A DNA stretch of 64,000 nt, from positions 620,001-684,000 of the forward strand of contig NZ_JADBEC010000002.1 of the NCBI RefSeq assembly GCF_014873945.1. The letters run 5' to 3'. The DNA comes from Rhizobium viscosum (GTDB lineage Bacteria; Pseudomonadota; Alphaproteobacteria; Rhizobiales; Rhizobiaceae). Positions 1 through 8,759 of this stretch are shown here, one piece after another. Each line of letters opens with the position of its first letter. The first letter of the stretch is position 1. The notes under the pieces were generated by a model that saw only the letters and a list, made by a program, of their open reading frames with translations, was not told where the DNA came from and did no database searches. Both the position numbers and the translations under genes were made by a program.

Positions 1-1
1 G

Positions 2-238
2 CTGCGCGAGGAAATCTGGTCAATCGCGCCGAACGATCCGCTATCGATGACGGGCACCTCGACCTGGACTTGCGACATGCAGCGTCCTGGTTGGTCAGTG
101 ACGACGGTTGCGACAGCATCGATCCGTTGCACGGCAACGCATTGGATCATCGCCGCCTCAGTCGTTGCCCATGAAGGCGGGATAAAGATCTTTGAGAAGG
201 ATTTTGGCGAGACGGCAATCGCCCGTGACCTGATGTAG
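2..238 (+). CDS. CocE/NonD family hydrolase (peptidase S15-like), C-terminal fragment cut by window edge
   Basis: An open frame enters from the left edge and stops at TAG 236-238, leaving 78 residues. The text reads EIWSIAPNDPLSMTGTS, then alternating strands, then HEGGIKIFEKDF and IARDLM. This matches the end of the C-terminal jelly-roll domain of CocE/NonD (X-Pro dipeptidyl-peptidase S15) hydrolases, which typically run W-x-I-x-x-x-DPLSA to R-x-W-x-x-x-IPRDLV. The alpha/beta-hydrolase catalytic half lies outside the window, so substrate cannot be judged. The next gene is convergent and ends only 3 bases away. An internal ATG at 47 gives a shorter frame but is not a believable start because the homology begins before it. 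Confidence 0.6.
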   Translation: MREEIWSIAPNDPLSMTGTSTWTCDMQRPGWSVTTVATASIRCTATHWIIAASVVAHEGGIKIFEKDFGETAIARDLM

Positions 239-241
239 CCG

Positions 242-1156
242 TCAGCGGTGCGCGAAGAGCCGCACCGCCTCGCATACCGCCTTAAAGCCTGCCCGCGCAC
301 CCTCGCTTATGTGGCGGGCGCGTAGCCACGCATGCACCATCTGCGGTTCCTCCCGGAACCAGACTTCCACGCCAGCCTCCGCAAGCCGGGCCGCGTAGGC
401 TCGTCCGTCGTCTCGCAGGGGATCGAATCGCGCGACCGTGATGAAGGCGGAAGCAAGCCGTTCGACCGATACCGCGTGAAGCGGCGCGGCGACCGGATGG
501 CGCGGCGGTGCCTGCAGAACGCTGCGATAATAAGCGACATCAGCCGTGGTCAGCCCCGGCGCATTTGCCATTTCAACATAGGAACCCTTCTGCAGGTCAC
601 CACCCAGCGCCGGATAGACGAGAACCTGACCGGCGATACCAGGCAGGGCCTCCTCCAGCGCCCTGATGGCGAGCCCCGCCGCCAGGTTGGCACCGGCACT
701 ATCGCCGATGATGACGACCTTGCTGCCGGCGGACGACAGCAGATGCTTCAAGACGAGGAAGCAATCCTCGCTCTGCGCCGGCCAGCGGTACTCAGGCGCC
801 AGCCGGTAATCGACGGAAACGAGTTCGGCGCCGGCAAAATCGGCGATTTCAGCACAGATCGAGTGATGGCTTTCGAGTGAGCCGACAACAAATCCGCCAC
901 CGTGAAGATAGAGGAGAACGGTTGATGTCGTGATCATCCGTGGCCGATACCGGCGGATTGGTATGCGCAGCACCATGCCATCCGCATAGACCATTCCCTG
1001 CGGCAGGGCGTGGTCAAACCGCGCGCAGAGTGCGTCATACCATTGACGCTGCTGCTCGATCGATGCGCCGACCGCATCCGGCGGGTAAAAACCTTCGCAG
1101 ACATCAAGGAATTCCAGAATGCTCTCTTCGGTGGGCATCGGTCGGTCGATCGACAT
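242..1156 (-). CDS. HSL-family alpha/beta hydrolase (esterase/lipase)
   Basis: Cytoplasmic carboxylesterase of the hormone-sensitive-lipase family, 304 aa, the usual length. It has the oxyanion-hole motif HGGG (residues 85-88), the nucleophile elbow GDSAG (Ser153), Asp245 in FDPLRDD and His275 in MVHAW, a complete Ser-Asp-His triad. A longer frame reaches 1345, but the ATG at 1156 has GGAAGG about 6 bases upstream and starts where family homology starts (MSIDRPMP), so I use it. It is transcribed divergently from the choline sulfatase gene and convergently with the hydrolase fragment. The natural ester is unknown. Confidence 0.85.
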   Translation of the reverse strand: MSIDRPMPTEESILEFLDVCEGFYPPDAVGASIEQQRQWYDALCARFDHALPQGMVYADGMVLRIPIRRYRPRMITTSTVLLYLHGGGFVVGSLESHHSICAEIADFAGAELVSVDYRLAPEYRWPAQSEDCFLVLKHLLSSAGSKVVIIGDSAGANLAAGLAIRALEEALPGIAGQVLVYPALGGDLQKGSYVEMANAPGLTTADVAYYRSVLQAPPRHPVAAPLHAVSVERLASAFITVARFDPLRDDGRAYAARLAEAGVEVWFREEPQMVHAWLRARHISEGARAGFKAVCEAVRLFAHR

Positions 1157-1562
1157 GAAGATCCTTCCGCGTGCTCGCAAGATGCTGTCAGGCGACAGCC
1201 AGCTAGCCGAGACTGCATCATGCACGCGCTCCGCCGCCACGCCTGTCTTGCTGCGACCCCTGGTGTCGCCGGCAAATCCGCCGCTCGAAAAGAGGCACAC
1301 GCGAGCGCCCGGAACAACGGATGTCGGCAAGGCGATAGTGTGCAATCATCAAGTTGGCTATCGTGAAGGGACAACTGCGACCCACGCCGCCGAGAGGATC
1401 ACTCATGCGACGATCAGTGCCGCTTCTGAAGAGGGTAATGGACCTGATCGGCGCTCGCCGAGCCAGACCAGCACCCGCCGGCGACAGCCGGTTCTCTCAG
1501 ACGACATGATGGTAGACCCCTTCCCCCGAAAAGCCCCCGAACTTGAGCAGCGTCGATATATC

Positions 1563-3077
1563 ATGGCCCGTCCCAATATTCTCATCATCATGGTCGACCA
1601 ACTGAACGGCACGCTGTTTCCGGACGGGCCGGCCGATTTCCTGCATGCGCCGCATCTCAGGGCACTCGCTGCCCGCTCGGTCCGTTTTGCCAATAGTTAT
1701 ACAGCAAGCCCCCTCTGCGCACCGGCGCGCGCCTCCTTCATGTCGGGCCAGTTGCCGAGCCGAACGCGGGTCTACGACAATGCGGCCGAATTTGCCTCCG
1801 ACATTCCGACCTATGCGCACCATCTCCGGGCCGCCGGCTATCACACTAGCCTGTCGGGCAAGATGCATTTCGTCGGGCCCGACCAGTTGCATGGCTTCGA
1901 GGAGCGCCTGACGACGGATATCTATCCGGCAGATTTCGGCTGGACCCCCGATTACCGCAAGCCTGGCGAGCGGATCGACTGGTGGTATCATAATCTTGGG
2001 TCCGTGACCGGCGCGGGCATCGCGGAAATCACCAACCAGCTCGAGTACGACGACGAGGTTGCCTACAATGCCACTCGAAAGCTCTACGACCTGTCGCGCC
2101 GTCAAGACGAGCGTCCCTGGTGCCTGACCGTCAGTTTCACCCATCCGCACGATCCCTATGTCACCAGGCGGAAATTCTGGGATCTCTACGAGGACTGCCC
2201 CGCACTTGACCCGACGGTCCCGCCGCTCCCCTTCGACGAGATGGACCCGCATTCGAAGCGCCTGCTTGAGGCCTGCGACTACAGGGCCTTCGATATCACT
2301 GCCGAACAGGTCCGCAGGGCGAGGCGCGGCTACTTTGCCAATATCTCCTATGTCGACGAGAAGGTCGGAGAGATCCTCGACGTGCTGGAGCGCACACGGA
2401 TGCGGGAAGACACGGTCATCCTGTTCGTCTCCGACCATGGCGACATGCTGGGTGAGCGCGGCCTGTGGTTCAAGATGTGCTTCTTCGACGGTTCTGCACG
2501 CGTGCCGCTGATGATATCGGCACCGGGCTGGCAGCCCGCCCTGGTCGATCAGCCGGTATCCACTCTCGATGTCACGCCGACGCTTGCCGGTCTCGCCGGT
2601 CTCGATATTTCGGCGATCGCCAATTGGACGGATGGCGAAGACCTGGCACAACTGGTGAACGGCACGAAAACCCGTAGTCCGGTTTTGATGGAATATGCGG
2701 CCGAAGGATCGATCGCGCCGCTGGTAGGCATTCGCGCCGGGCGCTTCAAGCTGACTGTCTGCGAGAAGGATCCGCCGCTGCTGTTTGACCTTCAGGCCGA
2801 TCCCCGCGAGCTCGTCAATCTGGCCGGCGACCCGGCCCATGCAAATACGCTGGCCATGCTTCTCGATCAGGCGAAGCTTCGCTGGGATCTCGCAGCCTTC
2901 GACGCGGCAGTTCGAGAAAGCCAGGCTCGGCGCTGGGTCGTCTATCCGGCGTTGCGCGAGGGAGCCTACTATCCCTGGGATTATCAACCTCTGCAGAAAG
3001 CTGCCGAGCGATACATGCGCAATCATATGGATCTGAACGTGCTGGAGGAAAACCAGCGGTTTCCACGGGGCGAATGA
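1563..3077 (+). CDS. betC: Choline sulfatase
   Basis: Hydrolyses choline-O-sulfate to choline and sulfate, feeding osmoprotectant (glycine betaine) or carbon/nitrogen metabolism in rhizobia. The 504-aa protein begins with PNILIIMVDQLNGTLFPDG, followed by SPLCAPARASFMSG: Cys52 in the C-x-P-x-R sulfatase signature is the residue converted to formylglycine. The metal-binding segments VDQ near the start and VSDHGDMLGE in the middle are present, as is the family's FGWTPDYRKPGERIDWWYHN stretch. The start is the ATG at 1563; the frame stays open upstream without homology. In Sinorhizobium betC sits in betICBA, but no betI, betB or betA is adjacent here. It is unrelated in orientation to the neighbouring clusters. 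Confidence 0.93.
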   Translation: MARPNILIIMVDQLNGTLFPDGPADFLHAPHLRALAARSVRFANSYTASPLCAPARASFMSGQLPSRTRVYDNAAEFASDIPTYAHHLRAAGYHTSLSGKMHFVGPDQLHGFEERLTTDIYPADFGWTPDYRKPGERIDWWYHNLGSVTGAGIAEITNQLEYDDEVAYNATRKLYDLSRRQDERPWCLTVSFTHPHDPYVTRRKFWDLYEDCPALDPTVPPLPFDEMDPHSKRLLEACDYRAFDITAEQVRRARRGYFANISYVDEKVGEILDVLERTRMREDTVILFVSDHGDMLGERGLWFKMCFFDGSARVPLMISAPGWQPALVDQPVSTLDVTPTLAGLAGLDISAIANWTDGEDLAQLVNGTKTRSPVLMEYAAEGSIAPLVGIRAGRFKLTVCEKDPPLLFDLQADPRELVNLAGDPAHANTLAMLLDQAKLRWDLAAFDAAVRESQARRWVVYPALREGAYYPWDYQPLQKAAERYMRNHMDLNVLEENQRFPRGE

Positions 3078-3206
3078 CGCTCACGCCCACCATTGGGCGC
3101 TACATGCACCCATCGGCCCGACCACCCGCGCACCGCACCTTCCTCAAGTGCAGCCATCTTCGTGACAGGCCATCTATCAATGTAGCGTTTCGATCCGAAG
3201 CCTTGC

Positions 3207-4457
3207 TCAAACCTCGGTTTCCAGGATTTCGATCGTCGATAGCAGCAGCATGCGTGCCCCCGAGACTACATGACGTGGTGCGGTATATTCGGCTTCGTTA
3301 TGGCTGAGGCCATCGCGGCAAGGCACGAAGATCATTGCCGCGGGCGCGACCCGGTTGACGAACAATGCATCGTGGAAGGCACCTGACAACATTCTCGTGG
3401 TCGCCAGTCCGCCTTTCACCGCGGCCCTGCCCAATACCTCGAGCACCTTTTGAGGAAAGTTGGCCGGCGGCATATCGAAGGTCTGCCTGAGCGCAACCTG
3501 GCAACGTTCTGCCCCGGCACGGTCGCTAAAGACCTGCTCGACGGCCGCACTCAGACGTTCGATCTCTGACGAATCCGGGTGACGGATGTCGATGGTGCAT
3601 AGTGCCGTCTGCGGGATGGCGTTGATGGCGCCCGGCTCTACGGCGATACGTCCGACGGTGAATCGGGCACGCTCGTCCTGAGGCATAATACTGGCGTAAA
3701 GTCCGTTGAGGGTCGCGATCATCGCGCGAAGCGGATCTCGACGATAGTTGAGCGCAGTGGTCCCCGCATGGGCGGTCTGGCCCGACACCGTCACTTCCAG
3801 CCACCGCGTTCCCTGAATTCCGGTGACGATTCCAATAGGGATATCCTCTTTCTCCAGGGAAGGTCCCTGCTCTATGTGCAGTTCGAGATATGCATAAGCA
3901 GGAAAGCCGAGATCACGCATCGCGGCCTGCGGAAGACTGGCAATGGTTGCCTTCAGCTCGTCGCCAAACCGCGCGCCGTCGGTTGCGGCCATGTCGGACC
4001 AGGCAAGCGGAATTTCGCCTGCCGAGAACGCTGATGATCCCATGCAGCCCGGTGCGAAGCGGCATCCCTCCTCGTTGGTCCAGGCAACCACTTCGACCGG
4101 TCTTTGGGTTTCAACGCCGGCGTCCTCAAGACTTTCAAGGACCTCGAAGGCCGACAGCGTCCCGAGCGCACCGTCAAAGCGGCCTCCGGATGGCTGGCTG
4201 TCGAGATGGCTGCCGATCAGGAGCGGCGGCGCCTTCTCGTCCTTGCCTCGGCGGCGGATGAAGAGATTGGCGGCGGGATCCTGGAAGACGCCGAAACCGC
4301 GCGCCTCTGCCAACTCTGCCAGCAGCAACCGGGCTTTTCGGTCCAGCTCCGTCAAGGCCTGACGATTGACGCCGCCGCCCGCGGTCGCGCCGATCTCGGC
4401 GAACCGATCCAGGCGTTCCAGCAGGCGTTCTCCATTGATCTCGGGATTGCCGGTCAT
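3207..4457 (-). CDS. M20 family Zn-dependent amidohydrolase (allantoate / N-carbamoyl-amino-acid hydrolase type)
   Basis: Metal-dependent amidase of 416 aa in the allantoate amidohydrolase / L-N-carbamoylase group. Visible are GSHLDSQPSGGRFDGALG (His84 and Asp95 as metal ligands), the catalytic pair EEG (Glu129-Glu130), HIEQGP (His194) and a C-terminal LSHNEAE segment with the last ligand His. The lid/dimerisation insert carries the GQTAHAG motif. It is the last gene of a minus-strand run after the btpA-like and tenA-like genes (11-bp gap to tenA-like). Some M20 enzymes, such as Bacillus YlmB, act with TenA in salvage of degraded thiamine; here the pairing is suggestive, but the substrate is inferred only. 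Confidence 0.85.
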   Translation of the reverse strand: MTGNPEINGERLLERLDRFAEIGATAGGGVNRQALTELDRKARLLLAELAEARGFGVFQDPAANLFIRRRGKDEKAPPLLIGSHLDSQPSGGRFDGALGTLSAFEVLESLEDAGVETQRPVEVVAWTNEEGCRFAPGCMGSSAFSAGEIPLAWSDMAATDGARFGDELKATIASLPQAAMRDLGFPAYAYLELHIEQGPSLEKEDIPIGIVTGIQGTRWLEVTVSGQTAHAGTTALNYRRDPLRAMIATLNGLYASIMPQDERARFTVGRIAVEPGAINAIPQTALCTIDIRHPDSSEIERLSAAVEQVFSDRAGAERCQVALRQTFDMPPANFPQKVLEVLGRAAVKGGLATTRMLSGAFHDALFVNRVAPAAMIFVPCRDGLSHNEAEYTAPRHVVSGARMLLLSTIEILETEV

Positions 4458-4468
4458 TGCGCAGGCTC

Positions 4469-5110
4469 TCAGGAATAGGCTGCTTCGTGGAAATCGATCT
4501 CAAGGCGTTGAGCATGGCCGAAAATGGCGCTCAATCGCTTACGTTCGGCAGGATCCATCGTCTCGCCGGCCTCGTCCAGCACCGCCTTCAACCAGCGCGC
4601 CTGCGCTTCGAACTCCGGTTCGGCATGAAGCCTGACCCATGCCTTGAGAAGCGGATCGCTGATATGGGTTTGGTCGGCCTCGGTCGACCAGGTCCAGTAC
4701 ATCCATTCGGCGGCAAACATGGCGGCAATCGTATCGAGAAAGCCGCCGTCACGGGCAATTGCCAACATTCCCTCGCGAAACGCAGCGACATCGGCCCTAC
4801 CGGTATCATAGCGAGCGGGATCGATGGCGCGAGCGGCAAAGGTCTTCTCGAAATAGGCGATCTGCTGGTTTGCAAGTGCATCCAGGACGCCGATCAGCCA
4901 ACGTTTCTCCTCGATGGTCCCGGCCTTTGCCGTGGCGTAGGAGAAGATCGCAATCGCCGTTTCAACGAAGGCACCCTCAAAGACAAGATATCGTTCGAAG
5001 GCCTCCTTCGGGAGGCGGTCAGCCTTGATATCATTGACGAAGCGGTGATGCACCATGGCTTCGAAGACGTCGCGGTTCTCGTCGAGCATTTGTTCGGAGA
5101 GAGATACCAT
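4469..5110 (-). CDS. TenA/THI-4 family protein, apparently Cys-less (TenA_E-like)
   Basis: An all-helical TenA-fold protein of 213 aa; TenA enzymes hydrolyse 4-amino-5-aminomethyl-2-methylpyrimidine in thiamine salvage. Family features are the acidic residue in YLVFEGAFVETA (Glu45 where TenA has Asp44), the aromatic-rich helix MFAAEWMYWTWS, and the C-terminal Glu in DFHEAAY. The active-site Cys of classical TenA is not seen: the corresponding helix reads AAE (Glu135), as in the TenA_E subgroup. The ATG at 5110 (MVSLSEQ) starts 5 bases after the preceding gene's stop, indicating coupling; SD-like sequence lies inside that gene's end. The gene sits between btpA-like and M20 genes. Confidence 0.78.
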   Translation of the reverse strand: MVSLSEQMLDENRDVFEAMVHHRFVNDIKADRLPKEAFERYLVFEGAFVETAIAIFSYATAKAGTIEEKRWLIGVLDALANQQIAYFEKTFAARAIDPARYDTGRADVAAFREGMLAIARDGGFLDTIAAMFAAEWMYWTWSTEADQTHISDPLLKAWVRLHAEPEFEAQARWLKAVLDEAGETMDPAERKRLSAIFGHAQRLEIDFHEAAYS

Positions 5111-5115
5111 GATCG

Positions 5116-5958
5116 TCACAACTCCAGACCGGGTTTTGCGGCTTCGACGAAGGCTGCGACGCGAGCCGGCTCCACAGGGTTCCACCAGACCCCACCCTCT
5201 TTCAGCGACGAGGCGACGATGACGCCGTTCGTACGCTTAAGGATCTCGACGATATTATCCTTGGTCACGCCCGAGCCGACGAGTAGCGGAAGATGGGTCG
5301 CAGCGCCGATTTCCTCGATCTCCTCCATTGTTGCGCTGTTGCCCGTTCGCTGGCCGGTGGCGATCACTGCATCGGCATCGAAGAACGCCAGATCACGCGT
5401 CAGTTCGTCGATCGTCCGGTCGGCGGTGATGGCGTGCGCCCCATGCTTGACATGGCTGTCGGCAAACACCTTGATATGTTCGGCACGCAGAGCCGAGCGA
5501 TAGCGCATGGCCTCGGCTGCACGGCCTTCCATGAAGCCTTCATTGGCAACATAGGCGTTGGCCCATTGGTTGACACGGATGAAGCGCGCCCCACCGGCTG
5601 CCGCGATCGCGAAAGCGGGGATCGGCGCATTGGCAAGCACATTGATGCCGAGCGGTACCCCGACGGCACGAGAGATGCGGTCCGTCACAACCGACATGAA
5701 GGCTGCGGTCTCGTGGCCAATATCCTCCGGCTTGGCAAAGGGGATGTCGCCATGATTTTCGACGATCAATCCGTGGATGCCGCCTTTGACAAGCGCCTCC
5801 GCATCGCGCATGCAAGCGTCATAGATCACATCCATTGCCGCACTGCGGTAGCGTGGAGCACCCGGGAAAGGCGGGCAATGGATCATGCCAATCAGCGCCT
5901 TGTCAGTGCCAAATATTTCCCGTATGGCGCTTGTGGCCTTATCCGATATCTGCTGCAT
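5116..5958 (-). CDS. BtpA/SgcQ family TIM-barrel protein
   Basis: A 280-aa member of the BtpA family, named from a cyanobacterial photosystem I biogenesis factor and including the E. coli sgc operon protein SgcQ. No enzymatic activity is settled for the family. Seen are the N-terminal IGMIHCPPFPGAP motif, GLIVENHGDIPF, GGARFIRVNQWANAYV, ADSHVKHGAH and the phosphate-cup-like LLVGSGVTKDNI near the C-terminus. That last loop suggests a phosphorylated substrate, compatible with the adjacent PfkB kinase. The start is ATG 5958 with GGGAAAG upstream. Only 26 bases separate this start from the divergent kinase start, so its promoter must lie inside the kinase gene or farther upstream. Confidence 0.85.
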   Translation of the reverse strand: MQQISDKATSAIREIFGTDKALIGMIHCPPFPGAPRYRSAAMDVIYDACMRDAEALVKGGIHGLIVENHGDIPFAKPEDIGHETAAFMSVVTDRISRAVGVPLGINVLANAPIPAFAIAAAGGARFIRVNQWANAYVANEGFMEGRAAEAMRYRSALRAEHIKVFADSHVKHGAHAITADRTIDELTRDLAFFDADAVIATGQRTGNSATMEEIEEIGAATHLPLLVGSGVTKDNIVEILKRTNGVIVASSLKEGGVWWNPVEPARVAAFVEAAKPGLEL

Positions 5959-5984
5959 TTTTCTTTCCCTTCTGAAAGCCAGCC

Positions 5985-6887
5985 ATGCGTGCCTATGTCA
6001 TCGGTAACGTCGCCGTCGACGAAACCATTTCCGTAATGTCCATGCCCGAAGCCGGCGCCTCGATCCTCGGTCGGGAGGAAACCCGCGACCTCGGTGGCAA
6101 GGGCGCCAATCAGGCCGTCGTGATGAGCCGCACAGGCCTTCTCACGACGCTTGTCACGGCCGTCGGCGAAGATTTTCGCGCCCAGACGATCCGCGACCAG
6201 CTCGCTGGTGAAGCGCTGGACGCCCGATTGCTGGGCAGTCCTCACCGCTCCAGCGATTTCTCCATCATCTTCACGACGCCCGACGGCGAAAATGCCATCG
6301 TCACGACGACGGAATCGGCCGAAGCCTTGACCCTGTCCGAGGCGCTTGCCCCGCTCAAGGATGCAGCCGGCGGCGATCTCGTCGTGCTCCAGGGCAACCT
6401 CAGCGAGGACGTGACCCGCGGCATTCTGGCCGAAGCCAGACGCCGCGGCCTGACGACCGCCTTCAATCCCTCGCCGCTCAGGCCCTATTTCGCCGAGCTC
6501 TGGCCGCTCATCGACATCGCCTTCCTCAACAGGGGCGAGGCCGAAAGTCTGACCGGATCGTCCGGCGAGGCCGCGATTCAGCGCCTCGCCGAAGCCGGCG
6601 TGACGCAGACCGTGCTGACCCTCGGCGGCGATGGGGCAATCCTTGCCGGCGGAAGTCAGGTCCTGGCAACCGTTCCTGCCCGTGCCACGGAGGTCGTCGA
6701 TACGACCGGCGCCGGCGACACCTTCATGGCGGTCGCCCTTGCCTCTGCTGCCCTCCGATCGACCAGGCTCGATGCGAAGGCGATCCATCACGCAACTGCA
6801 GCCGCGGCCATTACCGTCAGCCGCCGCGGGACGCGTTCGGCCTTCCCGACCCAAGCGGAACTCGCCGGCATTCTCGCCGGCGAATGA
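5985..6887 (+). CDS. PfkB/ribokinase-family sugar kinase
   Basis: ATP-dependent kinase of 300 aa that probably phosphorylates a sugar, nucleoside or related alcohol. Signature 1 is DLGGKGANQAVV (residues 36-46) and signature 2 is DTTGAGDTF (239-247), with Asp245 as catalytic base. The N-terminal YVIGNVAVDE begins the Rossmann-like core. It lies on the strand opposite to every other gene of its cluster, ends 2 bases from the convergent amidotransferase-like gene and starts 26 bases from the divergent btpA-like gene. It is therefore embedded antisense within a minus-strand gene run. Ribokinase, fructokinase and nucleoside kinase cannot be told apart from sequence alone. Confidence 0.88.
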   Translation: MRAYVIGNVAVDETISVMSMPEAGASILGREETRDLGGKGANQAVVMSRTGLLTTLVTAVGEDFRAQTIRDQLAGEALDARLLGSPHRSSDFSIIFTTPDGENAIVTTTESAEALTLSEALAPLKDAAGGDLVVLQGNLSEDVTRGILAEARRRGLTTAFNPSPLRPYFAELWPLIDIAFLNRGEAESLTGSSGEAAIQRLAEAGVTQTVLTLGGDGAILAGGSQVLATVPARATEVVDTTGAGDTFMAVALASAALRSTRLDAKAIHHATAAAAITVSRRGTRSAFPTQAELAGILAGE

Positions 6888-6889
6888 GG

Positions 6890-7660
6890 CTATTCTGCCT
6901 CCGTCAGCCAGCCGAGAATATTCTTCCAAAGACGTCCGTAACCCTCCCATTCGCAGAAGGCCGGCGAGAGCCAATGCGGACCGATATCCGAGGTCCAGGC
7001 CGCAGTTCGGCCTTTGCCGAAGCGGCCTGTGACCAGCAATGGATGGCCACCTTCTGCTTCCGGTAGCCGGGCAATGACTTCGACATCGGCACGCTCGCGT
7101 ACCTCGACTTCGTTGACGCCGAGCAGCAATGGCCATTCTCCTGACAGACCGGCGACGGTCTCGTGACCGGGCTTGACGAGGACAGGCGTCGTTCCCTCCG
7201 GGATTTCCACCCGGTCGTCATAGGGCAGACACGTGACCGGCAGGACATCCTCGACCGGCGTGCGACGCCAGCGCGCCTTGCCGTCTATGCCCTGGAACGA
7301 GAAATAACCGCCGACCATCAGCAGGCCGCCACCCTTTTCAACCCAGGCCTTGAGCAGTTTCAGCCGGTTCGGGACGGTCTTGGAATGCAGCCAGACCGCC
7401 GGGGGAAGCAACAGGGAGTTGGCGCCGATATCGGAGAGAATGATCGCGTCAAAGGCGTCGAGCCCCGCCATGTCGAAGGGAAATTTTTCAACGGCTTCGT
7501 GGGCCGGCATGTAGGTGAGCTCGAATTCGCTGCCCTTGAGGGCTTCAACGAGCGGTTCGGCGCCGAGATGAAACGTGACGCTCCCGAACTGGTCGAAACC
7601 CTTATAATGCGTGGCGGAACTGACCCAGCTTTCGCCGACGAGAAGAACCTTCTTTGTCAT
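6890..7660 (-). CDS. Glutamine amidotransferase-like protein (ThuA/DUF1355-like fold)
   Basis: A 256-aa cytoplasmic protein with a class-I-amidotransferase-like flavodoxin fold. It opens with KKVLLVGESWVSSATHYKGFDQF, then DAFDAIILSDIGANSLLLPP and GGGLLMVGGYFSFQGIDGKA, which is the pattern of uncharacterised GATase1-like proteins found beside sugar catabolic genes. The nucleophile elbow reads GGYFSF rather than a Cys elbow, so glutaminase activity is unlikely; a ligand-binding or isomerase/hydrolase role is possible. The ATG at 7660 is chosen because homology starts there. It follows the phosphotriesterase-like gene by 28 bases in the same operon. The function is unknown. Confidence 0.7.
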   Translation of the reverse strand: MTKKVLLVGESWVSSATHYKGFDQFGSVTFHLGAEPLVEALKGSEFELTYMPAHEAVEKFPFDMAGLDAFDAIILSDIGANSLLLPPAVWLHSKTVPNRLKLLKAWVEKGGGLLMVGGYFSFQGIDGKARWRRTPVEDVLPVTCLPYDDRVEIPEGTTPVLVKPGHETVAGLSGEWPLLLGVNEVEVRERADVEVIARLPEAEGGHPLLVTGRFGKGRTAAWTSDIGPHWLSPAFCEWEGYGRLWKNILGWLTEAE

Positions 7661-7688
7661 GATGTTTCCATTTCTTTTTATGTGGCGG

Positions 7689-8759
7689 TCAGGCCCTGGC
7701 CTGAAAGACTGATTTCGGATTGGCGCGCATGAAGATATCGAGCGTTGCGTCATCGAGACCGTGACGCTTCAGGCGCGGCAGGAAATGGCGCAGGATATAG
7801 GCATAGCCATTGCCCCCGTAGTGCTTCAGCATCATTTTCAGGAAGACGTCGTGGGAGAGCAGGAGGCGATCCGTATGCCCCATCTCGACGAGCTTGACGA
7901 GCGCGCGAGCCGCCTCTTCGTCGCTCGGGCATTGCACCTGCTGATCGGCATAGAAGAAGTCCATGCCGATCATGTCATATTCGAGAAACGCGCCGCGGGC
8001 GGCAAGTTCGGACTGATAGGTAAGATCGTCATGTGACGGGTTCATGTGGCAGAGCACGGTGTGTCTCATATCCCCGCCTTCGGAATCGACGATATCGAGG
8101 ACCTTGTGGCCCAGCCGGAACCAGCCGGGAAGATGGACCATCAGGGGCAGACCGGTGCGCACTTGCGCCTGGGCAGCACCGCGCAGCGATTTTTCCTCGG
8201 CGGCAGTGAAATCGGACGACACGCCGATCTCGCCGATCAGGCCGATCTTCACGTCGGTACCGTCCGCGCCGATGGTGGCTTCGGAGACGATCTCGTCCGC
8301 GATCTCGGAAGCAGACATGCCGGCAACCTTGGCCGGATGCGAGGAACCGAGATAGAAGCCGGCACCCATGACGATGTTCAGTCCCGTCGCCCTGGAAATC
8401 CGCCGTAGGGCAAGAGGATCGCGGCCGATGCCCTGACATGTGGGCTCGACAACCGTGCGACCGCCGAGACCGGCGAAGTCCTGCAGTTCAGTGACGGCAA
8501 GCTGCTCATCGTCGAGCGTGATGTTGTGCTTGTTGACGAAAGGATCCTGCCTGAGTTCACCGAGGATCTCCATGCAGACGAAACCTTCGGCAAGGTATTG
8601 CCGCTCGGACGTCTTCGGCGCGTGCCACCAGCAGCGGCAATCGTTGAGGATATGCTCGTGCATCAGCGTGACGCCGATCTCCGATACGGGAACCGGCCCG
8701 GAGACCGTCATCACCTTCCCGGATCGCACGTGACCCGGCGAAAGCTCGTCCGTTGCCAT
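7689..8759 (-). CDS. Phosphotriesterase-family metal-dependent hydrolase
   Basis: Amidohydrolase-superfamily TIM barrel, 356 aa, related to phosphotriesterase and sugar-lactone hydrolases. Visible ligands are the HEH motif in TLMHEHILND after strand 1, an acidic residue in GLIGEIGVS where the bridging residue sits, His in VLCHMNPSHDD, and Asp in LLSHDVFLKMM. The start ATG 8757-8759 shares one base with the permease stop (TGATG), showing translational coupling to the ABC operon. The same frame runs open through the permease gene but that part is only a shadow. Relatives in sugar operons often open lactones or cleave phosphosugars; the substrate here should be the imported compound or its lactone. 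Confidence 0.85.
   Translation of the reverse strand: MATDELSPGHVRSGKVMTVSGPVPVSEIGVTLMHEHILNDCRCWWHAPKTSERQYLAEGFVCMEILGELRQDPFVNKHNITLDDEQLAVTELQDFAGLGGRTVVEPTCQGIGRDPLALRRISRATGLNIVMGAGFYLGSSHPAKVAGMSASEIADEIVSEATIGADGTDVKIGLIGEIGVSSDFTAAEEKSLRGAAQAQVRTGLPLMVHLPGWFRLGHKVLDIVDSEGGDMRHTVLCHMNPSHDDLTYQSELAARGAFLEYDMIGMDFFYADQQVQCPSDEEAARALVKLVEMGHTDRLLLSHDVFLKMMLKHYGGNGYAYILRHFLPRLKRHGLDDATLDIFMRANPKSVFQARA

Noticed and set aside
1405..1509. 34-codon ORF before betC with a weak GAGAGG
   Set aside because: Arg/Ala-rich composition, no coupling to betC and no recognised family; probably chance.
1497..3026. 509-codon minus-strand frame over betC
   Set aside because: It is antisense to a clearly identified sulfatase and has shadow-type composition, a normal product of high GC.
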